Positions 35,255 through 42,397 of a stretch of DNA of 42,397 nt are shown here, in pieces (within the stretch, counting starts at the first letter, position 1; every line of letters begins with the position of its first letter). The stretch covers positions 1-42,397 of the forward strand of contig JAFPYT010000379.1 of the NCBI GenBank assembly GCA_017394445.1, in the 5' to 3' direction. Position numbers and translations under genes: made by a program. Source of the stretch: Bacteroidales bacterium. Its GTDB lineage: Bacteria > Bacteroidota > Bacteroidia > Bacteroidales > UBA3824. Below the pieces are notes generated by a model. The model ran no database searches, was not told the origin of the DNA, and saw only the letters and a list, made by a program, of their open reading frames with translations.

Positions 35255-35767
35255 ATGAAGAATCTTAAAAAAAAGGATATTAACTTTTTGAAAGTCTTCA
35301 CTATATATCAAATAGTGGAGATATTAGTCTGGTATCTTTTTAGCGGTTGCTTATTGAGCGCATTTTACAGTTCCTCAAATGTTGATGTTTCAATAATGAT
35401 GTGTTTTTCATTTACATTTGAAGTAAGTATATATGGTTTGGGATTTATTATTCAATATGCAATTATAATCATTTTGTGGTTTTTGTGTATAATTAAGAAT
35501 ACTAGGTATTTGTATATAATTGAAAAAGTGTATTATAGTAGCATTGATTTGATAATTTCCTTAGTGATTCCGGTAATAATGTTTGTTTTATTCTCAAATG
35601 ATAACGTGTACAATTGTTACGTTTATTTTTTGCTTGGTTTCGCATTATTGATTGTTTGTTCAAAAGTGGCTTTCTTTAAGTTTTATGAAAAACGCTTGGT
35701 CCCACAAGAAGAACTACCAAATGCGAAAACGATGGAAAAAGAATACATTGCAGACAATGATGTTTAA
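35255..35767 (+). CDS. Four-helix membrane protein, putative immunity protein
   Basis: A 170-residue AT-rich gene that follows the TANFOR-zincin gene after 5 bases. Four hydrophobic segments lie at about 13-40, 47-80, 96-112 and 119-138, with a charged cytoplasmic-type tail ending ADNDV. There is no signal peptide apart from the first helix. I do not recognise the family. Small genes directly after a toxin tip and sharing its base composition are usually immunity genes, and a membrane location would suit a toxin acting on the membrane or from the periplasm. Both points are inference from position and composition. Confidence 0.6.
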   Translation: MKNLKKKDINFLKVFTIYQIVEILVWYLFSGCLLSAFYSSSNVDVSIMMCFSFTFEVSIYGLGFIIQYAIIIILWFLCIIKNTRYLYIIEKVYYSSIDLIISLVIPVIMFVLFSNDNVYNCYVYFLLGFALLIVCSKVAFFKFYEKRLVPQEELPNAKTMEKEYIADNDV

Positions 35768-35830
35768 CCCTCCTTAAACTATACGGAGAAAAATGGTGGG
35801 AAAAACAAAACCAATGAGAAAACTAAGCGT

Positions 35831-35938
35831 ATGAAAGACCCCGACTACGGCTACATCTTCCGCGGCAAAATCTACTCCGCCGCCGAAACCGAAAAATATT
35901 GGAACATAATAGAACAGTACAAACTACGCAACCACTAA
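35831..35938 (+). pseudogene. Orphan C-terminal fragment after the toxin cassette
   Basis: A 35-codon frame (MKDPDYGYIFRGKIYSAAET ... QYKLRNH) with GC-rich third positions like those of the TANFOR gene before 33600, and unlike the AT-rich DNA just upstream. The frame is open from the immunity stop at 35767 with no promoter or convincing start. It may be the displaced end of an earlier version of the TANFOR protein or of an earlier tip or immunity gene. It could also be a small independent gene. Confidence 0.4.
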
Positions 35939-35972
35939 CTCTTAAATAAAAGTCATCATCACACCCATTCGC

Positions 35973-36005
35973 AAAGCATTATGCAACACCGTTGCACAAT
36001 GCTTT
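35973..36005 (+). terminator. Hairpin ending the TANFOR operon
   Basis: AAAGCATT-A-TGCAAC pairs with GTTGCA-C-AATGCTTT around an ACC loop: 14 base pairs with one mismatch. The T-run after it is short (TTTATCC), so it may be a weak terminator or an RNA-stabilising hairpin. Confidence 0.6.
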
Positions 36006-36091
36006 ATCCGTGTCTTTTAGTGCTTTCTGTGGTTAAAAAAAGTATTTGTTTCCTTCGTTTAATTCGGTGTTAAAAAGAAGAAAAAAATAAA

Positions 36092-36123
36092 TTTGGAGAA
36101 ATGAAAGCAAACTGCTAACTTTG
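36092..36123 (+). promoter_or_regulatory. Promoter of the PD-(D/E)XK gene
   Basis: TTTG (36092-36095), 20 bases, TAACTTTG (36116-36123): a perfect match to the Bacteroidetes consensus. The ATG at 36152 follows after 28 bases. Confidence 0.75.
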
Positions 36124-36151
36124 CCCCAAATACATTAAACGAGAATCAACT

Positions 36152-37009
36152 ATGGCAAAATATCTGAATCCGAAAGTAGACTTGACCTTCAAAAAAATCT
36201 TTGGTGAGCATCCCAACCTTGTCAAAAGCCTTTTGAATGCCCTTTTGCCATTGCCCGAAGGTATGGAAATAGTAAAAGTGGAGTATCTCACCTCAGAGAA
36301 TGTCCCCGAGAATCCAGCCAAAAAGTACTCGATAGTTGACGTACGCTGCACCGACAACCACGGTCGCGGTTTTATTGTGGAGATGCAGTCGTATTGGAAC
36401 AAGGAGTTCTTCTCGCGCACATTTTTCAACGCTGCCTCTATGTATACCAAGCAATTAGCAAAAGGCAACCCGTTTGAACGGTTGAAAGAAGTTTACGCAC
36501 TTGCCCTCGTCAACGACGAGGCGTTCAACTACGATGGCGACAGCGGATATATGCAGGAGTTCTATATCACCAACAAAAACCATCCTGAGGACATCCACCA
36601 CGATCTCTCGCTCATTTTCGTGGAACTTGTAAAATATCGTCCCGCCGACCGTGGTAGCCGCGCCATCAAGGATTTGTGGCTTCGTTTCCTCACCGAAATC
36701 AATGAGCAGACCGAAAAGGTAGACGACGTATTGCTCGAAAACCCAGACATCAGTCAGGCGTTGAACATTGTAGAAAGGAGTGCCTATACAGATGCCGATA
36801 TGTACGCTTACGAAGATTATTTGCTTGAAGTGATGACCCAGCGCAACTCTATGAAAAGCGAACGTGCAGAAGGTCGTGAGGAAGGTATTGCACAAGGCGC
36901 ACAATCCGAAAAACTTGAAACCGCCAAGCGTATGAAAGCCAAGGGGTTTGACAACTCTACCATCGCAGAACTCACTCAGTTACCCATCAACGAGATAGCA
37001 AAGTTGTAA
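36152..37009 (+). CDS. Rpn/PD-(D/E)XK nuclease family transposase-like protein
   Basis: A 285-residue member of the PD-(D/E)XK transposase-like (Rpn/PDDEXK_2) family. The family opening is present (KYLNPKVDLTFKKIFGEHPN), followed by the nuclease core with D63 (SIVDVRCTD) and E77-x-Q79 (FIVEMQ). A FNAASMYTKQL helix and the typical C-terminal tail of charged residues (AEGREEGIAQGAQSEKLETA) complete it. Such proteins cut DNA and promote recombination in Rpn-type members, but many are domesticated or dead. No terminal inverted repeats or target duplications are seen, so it is not shown to be a transposon. It is full-length and has its own promoter. Confidence 0.85.
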   Translation: MAKYLNPKVDLTFKKIFGEHPNLVKSLLNALLPLPEGMEIVKVEYLTSENVPENPAKKYSIVDVRCTDNHGRGFIVEMQSYWNKEFFSRTFFNAASMYTKQLAKGNPFERLKEVYALALVNDEAFNYDGDSGYMQEFYITNKNHPEDIHHDLSLIFVELVKYRPADRGSRAIKDLWLRFLTEINEQTEKVDDVLLENPDISQALNIVERSAYTDADMYAYEDYLLEVMTQRNSMKSERAEGREEGIAQGAQSEKLETAKRMKAKGFDNSTIAELTQLPINEIAKL

Positions 37010-37044
37010 ATTCGCTTTTTATATCGTGTGATTAGAATTATCAC

Positions 37045-37052
37045 TACCTTTG
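37045..37052 (+). promoter_or_regulatory. -7 box for the flavoprotein gene
   Basis: TACCTTTG matches TAnnTTTG, 16 bases before the ATG at 37069. No clean -33 element is visible. Confidence 0.55.
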
Positions 37053-37068
37053 CCGCAAATTTTATTAT

Positions 37069-38616
37069 ATGAAACAAATCGAAATTGCGGTGTCGCCAGC
37101 CGAAGCCGCTCAACAAGAACTATATATTGCCACCGCTTGCAAAAAGGCTGGTGTTAACCGCAACGATGTTGCCCATTCGCGCATTATTCACAAATCGCTT
37201 GATGCTCGTGGACGGGAAATTATTGTAAACCTTACAGTTGCGCTATATTCTCACGGCGAAAAGCCCGAAGACATCAGCGAAAAATACAATTACCGTCCTG
37301 TGGATGGCAACAAAACTTGCGTGGTGGTGGGCAGTGGACCAGCGGGATTGTTCGCGGCATTGCGACTCATTGAGTTAGGTATAAAGCCCATAGTTGTAGA
37401 GCGAGGGAAAGATGTGCACAGCCGTCGTCGCGACATTGCACTATTGAGCACCCAACATATTTTAGACCCAGAATCAAACTATTGCTACGGCGAGGGCGGT
37501 GCAGGCACATTTTCCGATGGAAAACTCTACACACGCTCAAACAAACGTGGAGACATTTCAAGAATATTAGAGATTTTTCACCTTCACGGCGCGGCAGAAG
37601 ATATATTATACGAATCGCGTCCGCACATAGGGTCCGACAAGTTGCCCCGCATTGTGGAGGCTATGCGCAACACCATTATCCGCTGCGGTGGCGAGGTGCG
37701 TTTTCAAACCAAACTCACCGACATAAACATTGAGGGCGGAAGGGTAAAATCCATTATTGTAAATCAAAACGAAGAAATTGAAACTCAGCGGCTTATACTT
37801 GCAACAGGACATAGTGCCGAAGATGTTTACGAAATTCTTCAAAAATGCGGTATCGCACTCGAAGCCAAGGGGTTTGCTATGGGTGTGCGTGTAGAGCATC
37901 CGCGCGACCTTATCGACGAAATCCGTTACAAAAAAGCCGACACCACATATCTGCCCGCGGCGGCTTACAACGTGGCGGCGCAAGTAGACGGACGAGGTGT
38001 TTACTCGTTTTGTATGTGTCCGGGCGGACAGGTTGTCCCCTCATCTACCCTGCCGGGCTACACCTGCGTAAACGGTATGAGCGCGGCGGCACGCAACAAT
38101 TATTGGTCTAACGCCGCCATTGTGGTAGAAATTCGTCCCGAGGATATTCCCGACATCAACTCAGGCAACCCGATGGCAGGGTTTAATTGGCAAAAAGAGT
38201 TGGAACGAATGACCTGCGTAAACGGCGGAGGCAATCAGAGCGTTGCGGCACAAAGGCTCACCGATTTTGTAAAAGGCAGAATTTCAACATCTTTGCCCCA
38301 ATCATCGTACGTACCCGGCATAATAAATTCGCCTGTGCATTTCTGGATGCCCGACTTCATAAGCAAACGTCTGCGCGAAGGTTTTAAGCAGTTTGAAAAA
38401 AAAATGCACGGATTTCTGACCGAAGAAGGATTGGTTATTTCGTCAGAAACCCGTACATCGTCGCCGGTGCGCATTATCCGCGACACCGAAAAACTTTGTT
38501 GCCCAAATGTCAGCAACCTTTTTGCCTGCGGCGAGGGAGCGGGTTACGCCGGTGGAATAGTCTCGTCGGCAATGGACGGCGAAAAGGCTGCCGAATCTGC
38601 ATCTATTTGTTCATAG
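37069..38616 (+). CDS. COG2509-type FAD-dependent oxidoreductase
   Basis: A 515-residue cytoplasmic flavoprotein of the uncharacterised NAD(FAD)-utilising dehydrogenase family (COG2509). An N-terminal 80-residue domain (VSPAEAAQQELYIATACKKA) precedes the Rossmann FAD motif VVVGSGPAGLFAALRLIE near residue 88. Family signatures are the YCYGEGGAGTFSDGKLYTR loop near 145, RVEHPRDLIDEIRY near 285, FCMCPGGQVVPSS near 315, and the closing FACGEGAGYAGGIVSSAMDG, where the second FAD-binding part lies. Substrate and reaction are not known for the family. It is full-length. Its 3' end overlaps the convergent GH9 gene by 14 bases. Confidence 0.85.
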   Translation: MKQIEIAVSPAEAAQQELYIATACKKAGVNRNDVAHSRIIHKSLDARGREIIVNLTVALYSHGEKPEDISEKYNYRPVDGNKTCVVVGSGPAGLFAALRLIELGIKPIVVERGKDVHSRRRDIALLSTQHILDPESNYCYGEGGAGTFSDGKLYTRSNKRGDISRILEIFHLHGAAEDILYESRPHIGSDKLPRIVEAMRNTIIRCGGEVRFQTKLTDINIEGGRVKSIIVNQNEEIETQRLILATGHSAEDVYEILQKCGIALEAKGFAMGVRVEHPRDLIDEIRYKKADTTYLPAAAYNVAAQVDGRGVYSFCMCPGGQVVPSSTLPGYTCVNGMSAAARNNYWSNAAIVVEIRPEDIPDINSGNPMAGFNWQKELERMTCVNGGGNQSVAAQRLTDFVKGRISTSLPQSSYVPGIINSPVHFWMPDFISKRLREGFKQFEKKMHGFLTEEGLVISSETRTSSPVRIIRDTEKLCCPNVSNLFACGEGAGYAGGIVSSAMDGEKAAESASICS

Positions 38617-41206
38617 CCTTAGCCACCTGTTCGCAAGCGATTGAAAGCATCACATACGACGGCACTTGACGTGTGCAGCACTCGTTTTCGCCCCAAAGGA
38701 AGGGATAGTCGTCTTTGTGTTCGAGCAAGTCGGGAGCAAACATCATCAATCCGGGAGCAATGCCGCCGGGGATAAATGTATAGTCGGCGCGGTTGTTGCC
38801 ATAAGAAACCTTTTTAGTGTTGACGCCCACAGCCATTACAAACGAAACGTTAGAAATCGGGTGACATCCGTAAAGATAGTTCAAACCGTTGAGAATACGC
38901 TCAGGGTCAATTTTATCGGGGAAAAGTCGCCAAACTCGGTAGTAGTTAAGAGCGTTGAAAACCACCATCTCGTTGCCGCCCCATCCGCGTCCAGAAATAG
39001 GCACTTGGTAGGGATTGTTGTGCACATAGTCGAGAGTTTCGAGGTAAATGGGCAAAGCGTCGCGCACTTTTTTCTGAAAATCCTTATCCATATACTCATA
39101 GAGCGACAACGCCATCGAAAGGTTGATGTATTTGCCGTTTTTTGACGCGCCTTCCATCATATACGCCCACGAACGCTGATTTGGATTCATTTCCATAGGT
39201 TTGAGAGTTTCCAACAACTTGGGCATAAAGAAATCCTTGTATTTTTTCTCGCCTGTGGTACGCCAAAGTTCCACAGCGGCATTAGTGCGAGGGTCGCCGC
39301 CCATAGTGCCAAATCCGCCCCATCCACCGCGACGGTTGGAGTTTTGGAAATTTTCTTCGCTCGAATATTTATCCCAAAGGTAGAGGGCTGTGCGGAGGCA
39401 GTGCTCGGCGGTTTCGGGCTTGTAAGGTTTGAGGGTGCGTGCTGCGGCTGCAAGTGCTGCCACCGACGACATTGTGCCCATAGGGGTGAAATTACCTGTA
39501 AAAGCCACACGGTCGTCGCGAGTGCCAGAGTAGTCGCCTTTTACCTCAAACATTTTTAAATCAGAATTATAAACCTTTCCATCGGTTTGCGTTACGCCGT
39601 CGCCCACGTGGTGATACTGGTGCATATTAACCTGAACAATGCCCTGAGCCACAAAACCGATGTTTTCTACCTGAGCAATAATGTTGAGTGCGCCGTGTTC
39701 AATCTGTTGAATAACGTCGGGAACGCCATCAGGACGGTGAATATCAACAAATTGCGTTTTTTGGTCGATAAAAGTTTCATCGCGTTCGGGGCGGCACATC
39801 TCCCACAATTGAGCAAGGTCGGAAGTCATTCCCACAACAGTACCAGCCTGAATATCAAAGTCTCCGGCATCGTACCACGCACCTACCGACAATCCAGGAA
39901 TATGCTCCCACGGTTTGTATTTGGTAAAAGTTTCAGAGCCCTGTTTGTATCCGTCGTGCTGTTCGTAGTTGGTGGGTGCTTGGAGGGCGTCGTCCATATT
40001 AGAGCGTCCGTGCCAAATGCGGTAAGCCTCGTTAACCTCCATATGGTCCATCTGAACAGGCAGCCAAACGTCCATAGTGGTGTGCCATTTGCCATCGTAA
40101 ACGGTTTTGTTAATGGGGAATGCATTAGTAATAACGCCTTTATATTCAATACAATAAGAACCCGGCTCTTTAACGTCAGAAAAATCAATCTGCGCATAAT
40201 TGTATCGGTGGTTAAACTTGCCCCACTCCTTAACCTTGGGTTCAAGTGCCAAAGTGCGGCTTCCGTCGGCTTCGTAACGCCAAATTTTAGCGGTGGCAGC
40301 CACTTGATCGTTTTTGTCGAGTTCTACCACAGAAACCTTCTTTTGAGCGGGAGTGTAGCCAATCTGCGAAAATCCGATATTAGGCTTGCGAATCCACTTT
40401 GGGTCGCTGTAAGGCTCTAAATACCATTCTAATACCTTACCAGATTTGTCGGCGGGCAAAAACGAACGAACCACAAAAGTGCCGTTTTGCGAAAGGTTTC
40501 TACCGTCGAAAAGGTTGATTTCGGTATCGGATTTAATCAAAACTCTCAAATTATCGTCTTCGGGAGCAAGCACAAGCGTATGACCTGTTGACATCGGTTT
40601 GGGCACGATAAACTCATTAAGTCCGCGGTCGTCGAAAGTGGTAAGTCCATAAAACTGAGGAATTTTTTCGTTAACGGGACGCATATAGGTATCGCCGGCA
40701 GGGTGACGGGGAAGTATTTCTGACTGTCCGTCAATAAGATAGGTTTTTCCAAAAAACGATGCGGGGAAAAATTCCAAATTGAATCCCGCCTTACCCACCA
40801 ACTCTTTTGGCAAAGGTTTATCGAGCGAAACCACGATAGAAACACCTTTGTCTTTGGGAGTTACGGTAATGGTGTGGGCAAGGTCGTAATTAGTGTAAGC
40901 CAATTTCACCTCAATACCATTGCCTACCACCTGACGCGATTTCATTTCGGCATAGATATCCCACTGTTCGGGCGTGTTCATCAAACGGATACCGCCTCCT
41001 GTGGCAATACGCTCGCCACGCTGCACAATTTCGATACCAGCCTCTTTTTCGTCGCAAAAGATGCCTTTGTACAAATTGCTATACACAAGGACATTAACGC
41101 CGGTTTGTTCAAAATACTCTAAATCATTAAGTTTAAGAGATTGAGCCTCAGCCGTTGCGCATAATAGCGACAGCAACGGAATGGCCATTAGTGATTTTTT
41201 ATTCAT
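38603..41206 (-). CDS. Glycoside hydrolase family 9 endoglucanase-type enzyme
   Basis: An 867-residue exported enzyme. The signal peptide ends ATAEAQ near residue 22. An N-terminal beta domain (about 25-285) is followed by the CelD-type Ig-like domain common before GH9 (IGFSQIGYTPAQKKVSVVEL, about 290-375) and a GH9 (alpha/alpha)6 catalytic domain to the end. The catalytic base region is GAWYDAGDFDIQAG near 445, with the acid Glu near 838 (LWGENECC). HP and HDGYKQ segments also fit. GH9 enzymes cut beta-1,4-glucan, or xyloglucan and mixed-linkage glucans. No SusC/SusD or other glycan genes are adjacent, so the substrate is open. A -7 box lies at 41245-41252. Confidence 0.85.
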   Translation of the reverse strand: MNKKSLMAIPLLSLLCATAEAQSLKLNDLEYFEQTGVNVLVYSNLYKGIFCDEKEAGIEIVQRGERIATGGGIRLMNTPEQWDIYAEMKSRQVVGNGIEVKLAYTNYDLAHTITVTPKDKGVSIVVSLDKPLPKELVGKAGFNLEFFPASFFGKTYLIDGQSEILPRHPAGDTYMRPVNEKIPQFYGLTTFDDRGLNEFIVPKPMSTGHTLVLAPEDDNLRVLIKSDTEINLFDGRNLSQNGTFVVRSFLPADKSGKVLEWYLEPYSDPKWIRKPNIGFSQIGYTPAQKKVSVVELDKNDQVAATAKIWRYEADGSRTLALEPKVKEWGKFNHRYNYAQIDFSDVKEPGSYCIEYKGVITNAFPINKTVYDGKWHTTMDVWLPVQMDHMEVNEAYRIWHGRSNMDDALQAPTNYEQHDGYKQGSETFTKYKPWEHIPGLSVGAWYDAGDFDIQAGTVVGMTSDLAQLWEMCRPERDETFIDQKTQFVDIHRPDGVPDVIQQIEHGALNIIAQVENIGFVAQGIVQVNMHQYHHVGDGVTQTDGKVYNSDLKMFEVKGDYSGTRDDRVAFTGNFTPMGTMSSVAALAAAARTLKPYKPETAEHCLRTALYLWDKYSSEENFQNSNRRGGWGGFGTMGGDPRTNAAVELWRTTGEKKYKDFFMPKLLETLKPMEMNPNQRSWAYMMEGASKNGKYINLSMALSLYEYMDKDFQKKVRDALPIYLETLDYVHNNPYQVPISGRGWGGNEMVVFNALNYYRVWRLFPDKIDPERILNGLNYLYGCHPISNVSFVMAVGVNTKKVSYGNNRADYTFIPGGIAPGLMMFAPDLLEHKDDYPFLWGENECCTRQVPSYVMLSIACEQVAKAMNK

Positions 41207-41244
41207 TAATTGTGATGTTTAAAAGTGAATTATTTTTTTGTCCA

Positions 41245-41252
41245 CAAATATA
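41245..41252 (-). promoter_or_regulatory. -7 box for the GH9 gene
   Basis: The minus strand reads TATATTTG, matching TAnnTTTG, 38 bases before the ATG at 41206. No matching -33 element was found at the usual distance. Confidence 0.45.
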
Positions 41253-41313
41253 TAAATAATCTGCAATGAAGAATAATAAAATTCAGCCGCTAAGATTATT
41301 ATTTTTTCTGACA

Positions 41314-41345
41314 TTTGATAATCTTCAAAATAATATATACCTTTG
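41314..41345 (+). promoter_or_regulatory. Promoter of the AAA-ATPase gene
   Basis: TTTG (41314-41317), 20 bases, TACCTTTG (41338-41345), a perfect consensus match. The ATG at 41372 follows after 26 bases. Confidence 0.75.
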
Positions 41346-41371
41346 TATTTGTAACTTAATATCGTAAAACT

Positions 41372-42397
41372 ATGGAGACCCGCAGATACCCTGTTGATAC
41401 TCAAATATTTAGCAAAATTATCGAAGGTAATTGTGTCTATGTAGATAAGACGGATTTAGTCTATAAAATGACCCACGACTATGAATATGTATTCTTGTCA
41501 AGACCTCGGCGTTTTGGTAAATCGTTACTATGCAGCACGTTGGATGAGTATTTCAATGGCAACAAGGATTTGTTTAAGGGGTTGAAGATTGACTCTTTGG
41601 AAAAGGAGTGGACAAAATATCCTGTGATAAACCTTTCGTTTGCGAGTGCGAAAGACGTTACTGAAAAAAGCATCAATTCAATTATTGACAAAATGCTTTT
41701 GACATACGAAAAAAAGTTCGATCTTAACAAGGCTGACGATGATTGTGGCGTAAGGTTCGAAGAACTTATCAAAAATATCGCCCAAAAAACAGGAAAAAAT
41801 GTGGTTGTCATCATCGACGAGTATGATGCCGGTATGCTCGACACTATAAACAATGATGAACTACAAGAAAGAATCCGTGCCATACAAAACAAGTTTTTTT
41901 CACCATTAAAAGACCTCGGAAAATATATCCGCTTTGTCTTCATTACGGGCATTACAAAGTTTTCTCAGATGTCGATATTTTCAACGCTTAACAATTTGCA
42001 GGATATTTCGTTAATGGCTGATTTTGAGACAGTCTGTGGTATTTCGTTAAACGAATTTTTGTCGCAGTTGAAAGAGGGCATACAGGATTTTGCCAACGCT
42101 AACGACTATACATTCGACGAAACAGTGCGGTATTTCAAAGCAAAATACGATGGCTATCACTTTTCGCACAAAAGGCAGGACGTGTTTAATCCGTTTTCTG
42201 TTATCAAGGCGTTAAACGAGAAAGTGTTCGGTGATTTTTGGTTTAATTCGGGAACGCCGACGGCATTGCTAAAACTTATCAGCAAGTTCAACATCCAAAT
42301 GGAAGATTACGAGGGCGTGGAATGTAGTGCGTCGCGATTCAACCAGCCAGTGGAAAAGGTTACCGACCTTGTGCCATTTTTGTTCCAGTCGGGATAC
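41372..42397 (+). CDS. AAA-ATPase-like/PD-(D/E)XK protein, 5' part
   Basis: The first 342 codons of a gene that runs off the right edge with no stop. It is an AAA-ATPase_like (PF09820-type) protein, a family usually paired with a C-terminal PD-(D/E)XK nuclease domain that lies beyond the window. Visible are the opening RRYPVDTQIFSKIIEGNCVY with YVDKTDLVY, the nucleotide-binding PRRFGKSLL (a Walker A variant), Walker B VVVIIDEYD near 150, FITGITKFSQMSIFSTLNNL near 190, and YDGYHFS near 265. Members are abundant and multicopy in Bacteroidales and Prevotella; their role is unknown, with mobile-element or defence functions suggested. The window shows no mobile-element ends here. Confidence 0.85.
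   Translation, partial: METRRYPVDTQIFSKIIEGNCVYVDKTDLVYKMTHDYEYVFLSRPRRFGKSLLCSTLDEYFNGNKDLFKGLKIDSLEKEWTKYPVINLSFASAKDVTEKSINSIIDKMLLTYEKKFDLNKADDDCGVRFEELIKNIAQKTGKNVVVIIDEYDAGMLDTINNDELQERIRAIQNKFFSPLKDLGKYIRFVFITGITKFSQMSIFSTLNNLQDISLMADFETVCGISLNEFLSQLKEGIQDFANANDYTFDETVRYFKAKYDGYHFSHKRQDVFNPFSVIKALNEKVFGDFWFNSGTPTALLKLISKFNIQMEDYEGVECSASRFNQPVEKVTDLVPFLFQSGY

Larger units (their letters stand above)
35768..36151. other. Post-cassette intergenic region with orphan coding scrap
   Basis: Holds a 35-codon frame of GC-richer coding style (35831-35938), a strong hairpin (35973-36005) and the promoter of the next gene (36092-36123). Confidence 0.5.

Noticed and set aside
36152..37009. Insertion sequence around the PD-(D/E)XK gene
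   Set aside because: No terminal inverted repeats or flanking target duplication could be found, and the gene has its own standard promoter.
39587..40420. 277-codon plus-strand frame inside the GH9 gene
   Set aside because: Antisense shadow of the GH9 catalytic domain; no start context or domain.

Overview
The window reads as chromosomal DNA from an anaerobic gut- or rumen-type member of the Bacteroidales (Bacteroidota). The signs are: Bacteroidetes-type promoters (TTTG, about 20 bases, TAnnTTTG) in front of many genes; almost no Shine-Dalgarno sequences; lipoproteins and Sec-exported surface proteins; two proteins ending in type IX secretion (T9SS) type A sorting domains; a TANFOR-domain protein; and a eukaryote-like GT3 glycogen synthase fused to a GT35 phosphorylase. 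No rRNA, tRNA or CRISPR array is visible. A leftward promoter and leader at 1-323 could belong to an rRNA operon just beyond the left edge.

Layout. 1-4402: a small lipoprotein, a PhnP-like metallo-hydrolase divergent from a small membrane protein, and a strongly codon-biased OmpA/TPR lipoprotein closed by two bidirectional terminators. 4403-8656: the glycogen synthase-phosphorylase fusion. 8919-12721: a zinc-ribbon membrane protein, a toxin-antitoxin pair whose YoeB-like toxin looks internally deleted, and an LtaS-like membrane phosphotransferase. 12928-14800: two decayed genes joined tail to tail, a beta-barrel pseudogene (paralogue of the intact gene at 19289-21019) and a frameshifted mqnE from the futalosine menaquinone pathway. 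14869-28670: a leftward four-gene operon of very large exported proteins (SprB-repeat adhesin, DUF285/BspA-like protein, outer-membrane barrel, 1482-residue protein of unknown family). 28907-35767: a divergent rightward operon of an FN3 protein, a 1444-residue TANFOR-zincin protein and a small four-helix membrane protein. 35768-42397: an orphan fragment, a PD-(D/E)XK transposase-family gene, a COG2509 flavoprotein, a GH9 glucanase, and the first 342 codons of an AAA-ATPase/PD-(D/E)XK protein.

The most interesting part is 14869-35767. I read it as a surface-exposed effector system. The TANFOR protein has a signal peptide, a TANFOR module, an internal zincin (HELGH, with a Met-turn-like NLMDY), and then a C-terminal module that becomes abruptly AT-rich near 33600. 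The AT-rich DNA continues through the small membrane gene and stops at its end, after which a GC-richer orphan coding scrap follows. This is the expected signature of a polymorphic toxin whose tip and immunity gene were swapped in as a cassette, with the zincin placed to release the tip. The divergent operon would supply surface adhesins, a barrel and a large partner. The domains and composition change are seen in the sequence; toxin activity, immunity and delivery are inference.
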